Positions 50,050 through 58,937 of a stretch of DNA of 64,000 bases are shown here, in pieces. Under the pieces are notes generated by a model that saw only the letters and a program-made list of their open reading frames with translations, was not told the origin of the DNA and did no database searches. The translations under genes were made by a program, and so were the position numbers. Source of the stretch: JAEUMY01 sp031394355 (GTDB lineage Bacteria; Pseudomonadota; Gammaproteobacteria; Burkholderiales; Usitatibacteraceae); the NCBI GenBank assembly GCA_031394355.1, contig JANNSU010000042.1, forward strand, positions 3,204 to 67,203, written 5' to 3'. Position 1 is the stretch's first letter. Each line of letters starts with the position of its first letter.

Positions 50050-51321
50050 TCAGAACTTGTGCCGAACAGTGACTTCTTCCCGCGACTTGATATCTACTGT
50101 TTCCGAATAGGCGGGGAAAGTGGTGTTCTTGATTTCAATGCGGTACTTGCCCGGTGGCAGTTTCAGATTCTTCATGGGCGGGCTCACTCCGCGTGAACGG
50201 CCATTCACGAAGACCTCTCCCCACGGAGCGATTGCCAGATTCAGGCTCCCGGGAGGGACTTCGGGTTTGGGGGCTTCCGTCTTTGCAGCTTCAGTTTTCG
50301 CTGTATCCGGCTTCGACGGGCTGGGGCTTGTTGCGGGTGCCGTCGTCTTGGCGTCCGACGTTGCGGACTCCATCTTGGGCGCCTCCGGAGGATTGACGGG
50401 CACTGGAGCGGGCGCCGGCTTGGCAATCTCGGGTGCTGCAACGGGCGCGGGACTCTGGACAGTACCGGCGATTGGAGCGGTAGCAATTCCTGCAGTTGGC
50501 TGAGCAGGCAAGGAGGGCTTCCGAGTCGCCATAATGATGATCAGCAGCAAAACCACCAGGGCGAGGGCCCCGCTGGCCATCATGATTTTCCTCGTGTCCT
50601 GCAAGAAGCCCTTGGCAGGCTGCGGCTCTTCCTCCTGCGCAGGCAGCACGTTGACACGATATGTACCGGACTGGACACCGACCTGATTTTGCGGTCGGCC
50701 CTTCGGGTTGGTCTGTGCCGCACGGTTTTCAAGGCCCAACTTGGCCTGGCTGAATGCGATGTCTGATTCGCCGACGATGTAGATCTCATGCTCACGGACA
50801 TGTTTGTCCGTGCGTGAACCCTCATAGTGAAACAGCTTGCCGTAGGCTTCCGAGATGACCGAGACAACATCGTAGTAGGACCGGGACACGACAACCTGGC
50901 CCGGCTTGGCGAAGCTCATGATCCGCTGGGCAACATTGATTCCATCGCCGATGATGTTCGGATGGCCGTTGATGTCGCGGACGAGCTTGACCGGACCAAG
51001 ATTCACGCCAATGCAGATGATGCCTTCTTCCTCATCACGGCCTGCAGCACCCTCCGTGTCAGCAGGTGTCTTCATGGCGTCACGCAGCGTCATGGCAACA
51101 AAGAGGGCATCTTCAGGATCGCCCAGAAAACTCATGGCTGCGCCGTCGCCGGTATCGAGGATGATTCGCTCGTTGACTGCGATGTCTTTGATGGATTCGG
51201 CGAGAAGGGTCTGGAATCGTTCCTTGACCGAAATCTGCTCTGCTACCGATTTTTTGGAGTAGCCGACCAGATCGACAAACACCACGCTGCAGATGAAAGT
51301 GCGGTTGGCCTGATCAATCAT
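50050..51321 (-). CDS. Class III adenylate/guanylate cyclase with TM and PEGA domain
   Basis: 423 aa, minus strand, from ATG 51321 (AGGAAA upstream); an in-frame GTG at 51426 would add 35 residues. The cyclase homology domain (residues about 8-190) has metal Asp17 (VVFVDLVGYS) and Asp59 (LDTGDGAAMSF), and the transition-state Asn-x3-Arg in GDGINVAQRI. A transmembrane helix at about residues 245-268 is followed by a long Pro/Ala/Lys linker and a C-terminal PEGA domain (PWGEVFVNGRSRGVSPPMKNLKLPPGKYRIEI). So the cyclase is cytosolic and tethered to a periplasmic domain. First gene of the kinase/lipoprotein cluster. Confidence 0.85.
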   Translation of the reverse strand: MIDQANRTFICSVVFVDLVGYSKKSVAEQISVKERFQTLLAESIKDIAVNERIILDTGDGAAMSFLGDPEDALFVAMTLRDAMKTPADTEGAAGRDEEEGIICIGVNLGPVKLVRDINGHPNIIGDGINVAQRIMSFAKPGQVVVSRSYYDVVSVISEAYGKLFHYEGSRTDKHVREHEIYIVGESDIAFSQAKLGLENRAAQTNPKGRPQNQVGVQSGTYRVNVLPAQEEEPQPAKGFLQDTRKIMMASGALALVVLLLIIIMATRKPSLPAQPTAGIATAPIAGTVQSPAPVAAPEIAKPAPAPVPVNPPEAPKMESATSDAKTTAPATSPSPSKPDTAKTEAAKTEAPKPEVPPGSLNLAIAPWGEVFVNGRSRGVSPPMKNLKLPPGKYRIEIKNTTFPAYSETVDIKSREEVTVRHKF

Positions 51322-51498
51322 TTTCCTGGGTGGAACGCCGGAGTCCAATTTTCTGGTGGAGCGGGAGGTGTCATGCGAGGTCGCCAAAACTGTTTGCTGG
51401 AGACCGTCTGCTCTCCGCAGAGGCACTCAGTGTACCGAAAGAGTGGTTACAAATGAACTCGCTTGCGTAACCTGTTTGTGTCACGCCAGTAGTGCGGC

Positions 51499-52248
51499 TC
51501 ACGTTTCTATCAGTTTACCGCTGATTTCCCGACTCTCAGGGCCAAGCAGGAACAAACAGGTTGCTGCCAGCGATTCGACCGGTGGCAGTGCAGAGACCGG
51601 TTCACCGGGGTGGCTCTGCCTCCGTTGCGGCACCGCAATCGGACCAGGAATCAGGCAATTGATGCGCACACCTGTTTGCGCAAGCTCCTGTGACCAGATG
51701 GTGGCCAGTGTGTGTAACCCTGACTTGGATACGGCAAAGCCGCCCCAGAACGCCTTGGGCGTGCTGGCGTGTGTTTCACTCACCAGCACAACAGATGCAT
51801 CGCCACTGCGCCTCAGCATGGGGAGGCAGGCGCGCGTGAGGGCAAATGGTGCCGCCAGGTTGACTTTCATCAGGTCATTCCATTGATCAAGCGTCTGGAT
51901 GGCGAGCGGTGCCAGCGGTACAAAGTGAGCCGCGCTGTGGAAAATTCCGTCCAGCCTTCCAAGGTTGTCATGGATCGTCTGGGCGAGTCCTTGAAAAGCA
52001 GCGTCGTCCGCCTTGGCGAGGTCAAGGGGCAGCATCGCCGGTTCCGGTCCGCCAGCATCCACGATCAGATCATAGGTGGCCTCGAGCTTTGGCAGGCTGC
52101 GTCCCGACAAGACCACGGTGGCACCGTGCCTGGCAGCGGCGCACGCGGCCATTCGGCCCAGTCCCTGGCCGGCGCCAGTAATCAGGACCACGCGCCCCGC
52201 CAGCAAGTCGTCGCGAGGCGTGTATCCGCGGGGAATGACTTCTGTCAT
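51499..52248 (-). CDS. YciK-like short-chain dehydrogenase, active-site Tyr replaced
   Basis: 249 aa, minus strand, 6 bases after hpnE. Rossmann motif ITGAGQGLGRMAA and a Ser-region VVLVSETHAS. The catalytic Tyr-x3-Lys appears as Phe-x3-Lys (WGGFAVSKSGLH), so the proton-donor Tyr seems to be missing. The family resemblance is to YciK-type SDRs. Whether it is inactive or uses another residue is unknown. It is the last gene of the hpnC-hpnD-hpnE transcript by spacing. Confidence 0.82.
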   Translation of the reverse strand: MTEVIPRGYTPRDDLLAGRVVLITGAGQGLGRMAACAAARHGATVVLSGRSLPKLEATYDLIVDAGGPEPAMLPLDLAKADDAAFQGLAQTIHDNLGRLDGIFHSAAHFVPLAPLAIQTLDQWNDLMKVNLAAPFALTRACLPMLRRSGDASVVLVSETHASTPKAFWGGFAVSKSGLHTLATIWSQELAQTGVRINCLIPGPIAVPQRRQSHPGEPVSALPPVESLAATCLFLLGPESREISGKLIET

Positions 52249-52254
52249 CTCTCT

Positions 52255-53583
52255 TCAGCTCCTCAAATAGTCAAGCGCGCAGGAGGCAGCAGACACGCCG
52301 CTTCGCACCGCGCCTTCAAGTGTCCCGGGGTAGGGACCATCGACGAAGTCACCCGCAAGGAACAAGCCGGCAACTGCTGTCAGTGTCTGCGGCCGCTGCG
52401 CATCGGGCGTGCAAGCAAATGTCGCGAAGCGTTCTGCGATGACCTTGCTCCACAATGGCGGGGCAAGCGGGCCGACGATTTCCTCAAGTTCCAGATGTGC
52501 CCTTTGGGCCACTTCGGCCAGAGGCTGCGCCTCGTGCTCGCCGGTAGCCGAAACAATGGCCGCCACCAGTCCAGTCGGTCCACCGAGAGCTTCGCGGTCA
52601 AAAAACCATTGCACCATGCCAGACTGTCTGCCGATCATGACGGCCGGCATCCGGACCTTCACTTCATAACAAAGATAGATGGTGAAGATGGGCTCATAGC
52701 GTGCCGGACGCCGCGCAGCAATGCTGCGCCCGGCTTCCCCTCCGAGGGCCTCCAGTTGATGCGGGCCAACTGCGGAAATGACGGCATCACAATCGAGCGG
52801 CACCGCCCCATCGCCATCCACGTCCAGCGAGAACCCGCCGGCAGTCTGGCGTATGGCGCGTACCCGCGTGCCGAGGCGGACCGCGGCACCGTGTGAGCGG
52901 AGCCATTCCAGCGCGGGTCCGGGGAAGAGCGCTGTCAGGCTGACCGTTGGCAGCAGAAAGTCGCTGTGATGGCGATCCCGGAACAAAGCGTCCCGCATCA
53001 CGTTGGCGAAGACGTTGGCTGATGCAGACTCAACCGGCGTATTGAGCGCGGCGATGCAAAGCGGCATCCATAGGGTCTGCACAAGGCGCGGTGTCTGGCG
53101 TGTGTGTTGGAGCAACGTCAGAACGGTGGCGTTCTGTAGCGCGGCGGGCAGGGACTTCAACTGAACCAGCCGGGTCAAACGCAGCGCAGCGACTTTGTCG
53201 GCCCAGGTCAATCCACGGGCGGTGAGCAACCCCCAGCCGAGGTGCAGCGGGGCGGGAAGTCCGGGCGTGACCAGTTCGAAGTCGGGATACATCCGCATCC
53301 GCATCGGCATGCGCAGAACGTGGCTTTCCGGCACGCCCACGGTCCGCATCAGGTCCAGCAGTGTTGTGTAGGCACCGATCAACATGTGTTGACCGTTGTC
53401 CAGCGTATGACCACGGAATTGGACGGCACGAGCGCGGCCCCCGGCGACCTTTGCCGATTCCAGAATCGAGACGCGAATATTCGCATCTGCCTTACTCAGC
53501 TCCAGTGCGGCAGCGGTGCCTGCATAGCCCGCGCCGATGATTGCCACATGTCGCGGCCCGGAACCGTTGCTGGAAGTGGGCAT
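52255..53583 (-). CDS. hpnE: Hydroxysqualene dehydroxylase
   Basis: 442 aa, minus strand, from ATG 53583; ATG 53613 would overlap hpnD by 25 bases. This FAD enzyme (phytoene desaturase-like amine oxidase fold) reduces hydroxysqualene to squalene. N-terminal dinucleotide motif VAIIGAGYAGTAAALELSKA, then ARAVQFRGHTLDNGQHMLIGAY, and C-terminal FLAGDFVDGPYPGTLEGAVRSG for FAD binding. Order hpnC-hpnD-hpnE with 3-6 base gaps is the standard squalene module for hopanoid synthesis. The palindrome at 53473 encodes ANIR in the Rossmann region. Confidence 0.93.
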   Translation of the reverse strand: MPTSSNGSGPRHVAIIGAGYAGTAAALELSKADANIRVSILESAKVAGGRARAVQFRGHTLDNGQHMLIGAYTTLLDLMRTVGVPESHVLRMPMRMRMYPDFELVTPGLPAPLHLGWGLLTARGLTWADKVAALRLTRLVQLKSLPAALQNATVLTLLQHTRQTPRLVQTLWMPLCIAALNTPVESASANVFANVMRDALFRDRHHSDFLLPTVSLTALFPGPALEWLRSHGAAVRLGTRVRAIRQTAGGFSLDVDGDGAVPLDCDAVISAVGPHQLEALGGEAGRSIAARRPARYEPIFTIYLCYEVKVRMPAVMIGRQSGMVQWFFDREALGGPTGLVAAIVSATGEHEAQPLAEVAQRAHLELEEIVGPLAPPLWSKVIAERFATFACTPDAQRPQTLTAVAGLFLAGDFVDGPYPGTLEGAVRSGVSAASCALDYLRS

Positions 53584-53588
53584 CAAGT

Positions 53589-54431
53589 TCAACCGGCAAC
53601 CCAAGTTTTCCATGCCAGCCAGAGCTTGCGCAGCGGCGTCAAGGATGTGCGCTGGTGAAGCACTTTGAAGCCATCCCTCTCAATCTCTGTCAGCAGGTCA
53701 TAGTAAATGGCAGACATGATCAACCCTGCTCGCTGGTTCTTGCGGTCTTCCGCTGGCAGCGCACCATGTGCCACCCGATAATGCGTCCTGGCGCGCTCTG
53801 CCTCGAAGCTCATCAGCGACGCGAAGCCTGGGCCAGTTCGGCAGGCCAGGATGTCGTCCTCGCTGACGCCAAACTTCTGCAGATCCTCGCGCGGCAAATA
53901 GATTCGATTTCGCCTCGCGTCCTCGCCAACGTCCCGAATGATGTTGGTCATCTGGAATGCCATGCCCAGATTACGGGCGTAGTCCAGGGTCGCCGGGTTG
54001 TGGAAGCCGAAGATGCTCGCTGACAACTCACCCACTACGCCAGCCACCAAATAGCAGTACCGGTCCAGTTCCGCCGTATCCGTGTAGCGATGTTTGACGA
54101 GGTCCATTTCCATGCCATCAATGATGAGCAGCATGCGTTCGCGCGTGATGCCGTGCAGAGCGAGCGACGGTGCCAGTGCCTGAGTCACCGGATGCTGCGG
54201 GTGACCGTTGAAGAGATTGTCCACCTCGGCCCGCCACCAGCCCAGCTTGGCGCGGGCAACATCGGCATCTGCAACGTCGTCCACCACGTCGTCAATTTCG
54301 CGGCAAAACGCGTACATGGCAGTAATGGCTTCCCGCCTGGGCTTTGGCAAGAACAGGAAGCTGTAGTAGAAACTGGAGCCGGACTGGGCCGCCTTTTCCT
54401 GGCAATACTCGTTTGGACTCATTTCGGTCAA
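53589..54431 (-). CDS. hpnD: Presqualene diphosphate synthase
   Basis: 280 aa, minus strand. Condenses two farnesyl diphosphates to presqualene diphosphate. The two Asp-rich prenyl-diphosphate motifs are visible: REIDDVVDDVAD near residue 45 and NIIRDVGEDARRNRIYLP near 163. SSFYYSFLFLPKPRREA at the N-terminus is typical of HpnD. It sits between hpnC (3 bases upstream) and hpnE. No shc cyclase gene lies in the window, so squalene may serve hopanoids made elsewhere. Confidence 0.94.
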   Translation of the reverse strand: MTEMSPNEYCQEKAAQSGSSFYYSFLFLPKPRREAITAMYAFCREIDDVVDDVADADVARAKLGWWRAEVDNLFNGHPQHPVTQALAPSLALHGITRERMLLIIDGMEMDLVKHRYTDTAELDRYCYLVAGVVGELSASIFGFHNPATLDYARNLGMAFQMTNIIRDVGEDARRNRIYLPREDLQKFGVSEDDILACRTGPGFASLMSFEAERARTHYRVAHGALPAEDRKNQRAGLIMSAIYYDLLTEIERDGFKVLHQRTSLTPLRKLWLAWKTWVAG

Positions 54432-54434
54432 CAG

Positions 54435-55244
54435 TCAGGCGAAGATGGCAGGAGGGCCGTGGCGCAGCCAGTCCAGCTTTGTGAGCTTGGGGCGGTGCCT
54501 GAACACGTCGCCGTCGGCTGCATCGATTTTGTCGAGAATTGCGTTCCCACCTGCGAGGACAAGCCGGAGCTCGATACCCATTCTGCCTGGCATGGCCCTT
54601 GTTAGCGGCCTGCCGCTTTCCAGCATCTGCCGTGTCCGCTGGCATTGAAAGGCCATCAGCGAGCGCCATGCATCGCCGGTTTGGCCGGCCGCAATGTCCC
54701 GCTCCGTGATGCCGAAGCGATTGAGGTCTTCCTGGGGCAAGTACACACGCCCCTTTTCCCAGTCCACGGCAATGTCCTGCCAGAAGTTGACGAGTTGCAA
54801 CGCCGAACAGATCGAGTCTGACCACGACATCGTCTCATTACTGGCTCTCCCACATAGATGCACCAGGAGTCGGCCAATGGGATTGGCGGAGCGCCTTGAA
54901 TAGTCGAGCAGGTCGTGAAAGTTCGCATAGCGGGTGGTGGTGACATCCTGGCTGAAGGCGTCGAGGAGATCGTAGAACAGTCCGATGGGAAGCTTGAATG
55001 CGTCAATGTGGATCTTCAAATTCCGGAACAAGACCGAGTCCGGGGCCTCACCCTTCTCCAGCTGGTGCAATGATTGCCGATAGCCGTCCAGCAGGGCGAA
55101 GCGTTCCGAATCGGACCGGACACCTTCATCTGCAAAATCATCTGCGGTCCGGGCAAACGCATAGATCGCCTCAATTGGTTGACGCAGGCGGCGTGGCAGC
55201 AAAAGGGAGGCAACGGGAAAGTTTTCGTAGTGTTCGACAGGCAT
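54435..55244 (-). CDS. hpnC: Hydroxysqualene synthase
   Basis: 269 aa, minus strand. Converts presqualene diphosphate to hydroxysqualene in the HpnCDE route. Squalene/phytoene synthase fold with VEHYENFPVASLLLPRRLRQP at the N-terminus, the first Asp motif FARTADDFADEG near residue 35 and the second NFWQDIAVDWEKGRVYLPQED near 150. First gene of the hpn operon. Its upstream 200-base gap to the divergent tRNA-Leu must hold the operon promoter, which I cannot pinpoint. Confidence 0.94.
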   Translation of the reverse strand: MPVEHYENFPVASLLLPRRLRQPIEAIYAFARTADDFADEGVRSDSERFALLDGYRQSLHQLEKGEAPDSVLFRNLKIHIDAFKLPIGLFYDLLDAFSQDVTTTRYANFHDLLDYSRRSANPIGRLLVHLCGRASNETMSWSDSICSALQLVNFWQDIAVDWEKGRVYLPQEDLNRFGITERDIAAGQTGDAWRSLMAFQCQRTRQMLESGRPLTRAMPGRMGIELRLVLAGGNAILDKIDAADGDVFRHRPKLTKLDWLRHGPPAIFA

Positions 55245-55446
55245 GGCGTGCTTTCAGGAGCGCGCGAATTATAGCCCTGCGCCCGAATCCTGCCTCGCAA
55301 TGGTCGGTGCGGAATGTCGCCTCTGGCAGTCAAATATGACGTGAAGAAGGCGGTTGGGGTAAAATCCGACGGTTGCAAATTGCTGGTGTGGCGCAAACAG
55401 CCATAGTTTGGGCGGATCAGGGGTTCCCTCTGGTCAGTTTGACCTT

Positions 55447-55531
55447 GCGAGAGTGGCGGAATTGGTAGACGCACTGGATTTAGGTTCCAGCGCCGTAAGG
55501 CGTGTGGGTTCGAGTCCCTCCTTTCGCACCA
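55447..55531 (+). tRNA. tRNA-Leu (anticodon UAG)
   Basis: 85 bases including the encoded CCA. Acceptor arms GCGAGAG and CTTTCGC pair with one G-T. Anticodon stem CTGGA/TCCAG encloses the loop TTTAGGT, with TAG at the anticodon. It has a long variable arm and TTCGAGTCC in the T arm. It lies just upstream of tig. Confidence 0.97.
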
Positions 55532-55591
55532 TCAGGCCGACACCAGCGCCTTCAACCTGAACACCTCTGTCGCAGTCAAAGGATCACCCCG

Positions 55592-56905
55592 ATGCAACCA
55601 GCCACTGCTGTCACCGCAGCCGCGCCCCTTGAGCGCAATCTCAACCTGTCGGTCCCGGCCGTCGAAATCGAGTCAGAAATCAATTCCCGCCTGAAGCGCC
55701 TGGCCAAGACGGTCAAGATGCAGGGCTTCCGGCCGGGCAAAGTGCCCATGTCAATGGTCACGAAACAATATGGCTTTCAGGTCCGTCAGGAGGTGGTGAC
55801 GGATTCGGTGAACAAATCGTTCACGGATGCCATCCGGGCCCAAAACTTCCGCGTGGCAGGAATGCCTCACTTTGCCCCCGCGAACACCGGCCAGAACGCT
55901 GACAGTTTTGAATTCACCGCGACTTTCGAGGTCTATCCGGAAGTTGTCGTGGGTTCACTTGTGGGAAAGAATCTGGTCAAGGAAACGGTCGATGTGTCCG
56001 ATAGCGATGTGGACAACACGCTGGATACGCTCCGCAAGCAACGTGCAACGTTTGAAAAGGTGGAGCGAGAGGCAGTCAAGGGTGATTTCCTTGTCATTGA
56101 CTTCACCGGCACCATCGACGGTGTTGCATTTGAGGGCGGGGCTGCGCAGAACTTTGGTGTCGTCATTGGCGAAAAACGCTTGCTGCCAGATTTTGAAGCA
56201 GCGCTGGAAGGGCTCAAGCCAGGCGAGGCCAAGACGTTTGATCTGACTTTCCCGGCGGACTACAAGGAAGATATGGCAGGCAAGACCGCACAATTCGCAG
56301 TAACCGTGAAACTGGTGAACGAGGCACGGTTGCCGGCAATTGATGCGGAATTTGCGCGCAGTCTTGGTGTGCCAGATGGAAACGTCGACCAGATGCGCAA
56401 AGAGATCAAGCAAAACCTGGAGCGCGAAGCACGGAAGCGGATGCAGGCCAAGCTGAAGGAGCAGGTGATGGAGGCGCTATTGGCCACGACTACGGTTGAC
56501 CTTCCGCGCTCACTCGTCGCCATGGAGATTTCGCGTCTGCAGGATGCTGCCAAGCAGGATCTTGAGTCACGCGGCATGACCACCAAGGATATGTCGCTTC
56601 CTGGGGAGCTGTTTTCGGAGCGCGCAGCCCAGCGTGTGAAGCTTGGCCTCATTCTTTCGGATCTGGTGCGTCAGCACGGCCTTCTGGCCAAGCCCGAGCA
56701 GGTTCGTTCAATGATCGAGGAACTGGCTGAAAGCTATGAAGAGCCGACTCAGATGGTCAAGTGGTACTACTCCCAGCCGGAGAGACTGTCGGAGGTTGAG
56801 GCTGTGGTTGCTGAAGAAAACGTGGTGAACTGGTGTGCGGCGCAGATGGAAGCGTCCGAGCAGAAGACTACTTTTGATGCCCTGATGGGAATTGAGCGCA
56901 AATGA
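55592..56905 (+). CDS. tig: Trigger factor
   Basis: 437 aa from ATG 55592, with AAAGGA upstream. A ribosome-associated chaperone and peptidyl-prolyl isomerase. The N-terminal ribosome-binding signature GFRPGKVPMSMV is present near residue 45, the FKBP-like domain near 160-240 (VEREAVKGDFLVIDFTGTIDGVAFEGG), then the helical chaperone arms. Longer in-frame versions run into the tRNA-Leu gene and are not credible. It is coupled to clpP by an ATGA overlap. Confidence 0.97.
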   Translation: MQPATAVTAAAPLERNLNLSVPAVEIESEINSRLKRLAKTVKMQGFRPGKVPMSMVTKQYGFQVRQEVVTDSVNKSFTDAIRAQNFRVAGMPHFAPANTGQNADSFEFTATFEVYPEVVVGSLVGKNLVKETVDVSDSDVDNTLDTLRKQRATFEKVEREAVKGDFLVIDFTGTIDGVAFEGGAAQNFGVVIGEKRLLPDFEAALEGLKPGEAKTFDLTFPADYKEDMAGKTAQFAVTVKLVNEARLPAIDAEFARSLGVPDGNVDQMRKEIKQNLEREARKRMQAKLKEQVMEALLATTTVDLPRSLVAMEISRLQDAAKQDLESRGMTTKDMSLPGELFSERAAQRVKLGLILSDLVRQHGLLAKPEQVRSMIEELAESYEEPTQMVKWYYSQPERLSEVEAVVAEENVVNWCAAQMEASEQKTTFDALMGIERK

Positions 56906-57549
56906 ATGACGTTGTCAGATTTGGCGGTGCAATGAGCGGCGCGGAGACTACCGGCCTCGGCTACATTCCCATGGTCATCGAGCAAAGCGGCCGGGGAGAG
57001 CGCGCGTACGACATCTACTCCCGGCTGTTGAAGGAAAGAGTGATTTTCCTTGTGGGTGAGGTCAATGATTCGAGTGCCAATTTGATCGTTGCCCAGATGT
57101 TGTTCCTCGAGTCCGAAAACCCGGACAAGGACATTCATCTGTACATCAATTCACCCGGTGGTTCTGTCACCGCTGGGCTTGCCATCTACGACACGATGCA
57201 GTTCATCAAGCCCGATGTGACCACGCTCTGTACCGGTTTTGCGGCAAGCATGGGTGCGTTTCTGCTTGCGGCGGGCGGCAAAGGCAAGCGTAACGCATTG
57301 CCCAATGCGCGCGTGATGATTCACCAAGTCTCGGGAGGATTTCGCGGCCAGGCTTCGGATATCGAAATCCATGCCAAGGAGACCCTCTTCCTGAAACGTC
57401 GTCTGAGCGAAATCATGGCCCTGCACACCGGGCAACCCTATGAGGTCATCGAGCGCGATACGGATCGCGATAATTTCCTTTCGGCAGAAGAGGCTTTGAA
57501 ATACGGTATTATCGACCGGGTATTGGCCAAACGCGGTTCGGATGCCTGA
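56902..57549 (+). CDS. clpP: ATP-dependent Clp protease proteolytic subunit
   Basis: 215 aa. The barrel-forming serine peptidase works with ClpX. Catalytic Ser in TGFAASMGAFLLAAG (about residue 117), His in NARVMIHQVSGG (141) and Asp in DRDNFLS near 190. The N-terminal GYIPMVIEQSGRGERAYDIYSRLLKERVIFL is typical. The start overlaps the tig stop (ATGA) and clpX begins 52 bases later, giving the conserved tig-clpP-clpX order. Confidence 0.98.
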   Translation: MNDVVRFGGAMSGAETTGLGYIPMVIEQSGRGERAYDIYSRLLKERVIFLVGEVNDSSANLIVAQMLFLESENPDKDIHLYINSPGGSVTAGLAIYDTMQFIKPDVTTLCTGFAASMGAFLLAAGGKGKRNALPNARVMIHQVSGGFRGQASDIEIHAKETLFLKRRLSEIMALHTGQPYEVIERDTDRDNFLSAEEALKYGIIDRVLAKRGSDA

Positions 57550-57601
57550 CTCCGTTGACGCGATTACCAATGATCGCGGACCGTTACGATAGAGCGAATC
57601 G

Positions 57602-58864
57602 ATGACAGAAAAAGCCAGTGGGGAAAAGCTCCTTTACTGCTCCTTTTGCGGCAAGAGTCAACACGAGGTCCGGAAACTCATTGCGGGCCCGTCGGTATTC
57701 ATCTGTGACGAGTGTATCGACCTCTGCAACGACATCATTCGTGAAGAAGCTCAAGCCGATCCTGCGGCCAAGTCTTCAAAGGGGGATTTGCCTACACCCC
57801 AGGAAATCTGCGACATCGTAGACCAGTACGTGATTGATCAGGTGCAAGCCAAGAAGATCCTGTCTGTCGCCGTGTACAACCACTACAAGCGGCTCAAGAC
57901 CGGCGCCAAGGATGGCGAGGTCGAGCTGTCAAAGTCCAATATTCTCTTGATCGGCCCGACGGGCTCCGGCAAGACGCTGCTTGCCCAAACATTGGCCCGG
58001 CTTCTGAATGTGCCCTTTGTCATTGCCGATGCCACCACGCTGACCGAGGCTGGATACGTGGGTGAGGATGTTGAGAACATCATCCAGAAGTTGCTCCAGA
58101 AATGTGACTACGATGTCGAGAAGGCGCAGCGCGGCATCGTCTATATAGACGAAATCGACAAGATATCTCGCAAGGCGGACAACCCTTCCATCACCCGTGA
58201 TGTGTCCGGTGAAGGCGTTCAGCAGGCCTTGTTGAAGCTGATCGAGGGAACCATGGCTTCCGTGCCGCCGCAAGGTGGTCGCAAGCATCCCAATCAGGAA
58301 TTCGTGCAGGTCGATACGACCAATATCCTGTTCATTTGTGGTGGCGCCTTCAGTGGGCTTGAAAAAGTCATCCAGAATCGAACAGACAAGTCCGGAATCG
58401 GGTTCGGCGCCGACGTCGTCAGCGACTCAGACCGAAAGGCCAGGAATGAGCTGCTGCATGATGTTGAGCCGGAGGATCTGATTCGTTACGGCCTCATTCC
58501 GGAGTTCGTGGGCAGATTGCCAGTCGTGGCAACCCTGGATGAGTTGGACGTGAAGGCGCTCATACGTATCCTGACCGAACCCAAAAATGCACTGGTGAAA
58601 CAGTACCAGAAGCTGCTTGCCATGGAAGGCGTAGAGCTTGAGTTCAGAGAGCCTGCCCTAGCGGCGATTGCGCGCAAAGCGCTGGACCGCAAGACGGGCG
58701 CGCGCGGGCTCCGCTCCATCATTGAACATGCGCTGCTCAATGTCATGTTTGAGCTGCCGTCCATGCAGAACGTCCAGAAAGTGGTGGTGGATGAGGGCGT
58801 GATTGCAAATGACGGACAGCCACTGATGATTTACGCCGATCAGCCCAAGGTTGCCGGCGTCTGA
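57602..58864 (+). CDS. clpX: Clp protease ATP-binding subunit ClpX
   Basis: 420 aa. An AAA+ unfoldase feeding ClpP. N-terminal zinc-binding domain (LYCSFCGKSQHEVRKL ... FICDECIDLCNDII), Walker A GPTGSGKT, Walker B IVYIDEIDKI, the pore loop GYVGEDVENI and sensor/box elements (GLIPEFVGRLPV) are all intact. Length is standard. Followed by lon after 73 bases. Confidence 0.98.
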   Translation: MTEKASGEKLLYCSFCGKSQHEVRKLIAGPSVFICDECIDLCNDIIREEAQADPAAKSSKGDLPTPQEICDIVDQYVIDQVQAKKILSVAVYNHYKRLKTGAKDGEVELSKSNILLIGPTGSGKTLLAQTLARLLNVPFVIADATTLTEAGYVGEDVENIIQKLLQKCDYDVEKAQRGIVYIDEIDKISRKADNPSITRDVSGEGVQQALLKLIEGTMASVPPQGGRKHPNQEFVQVDTTNILFICGGAFSGLEKVIQNRTDKSGIGFGADVVSDSDRKARNELLHDVEPEDLIRYGLIPEFVGRLPVVATLDELDVKALIRILTEPKNALVKQYQKLLAMEGVELEFREPALAAIARKALDRKTGARGLRSIIEHALLNVMFELPSMQNVQKVVVDEGVIANDGQPLMIYADQPKVAGV

Positions 58865-58937
58865 TCCGGTTGTCGGACCGGTTGAATTCCCCGGTTTGCC
58901 ACCCATCTCCAATGAGTAGACCAATCATCGAGAATCC

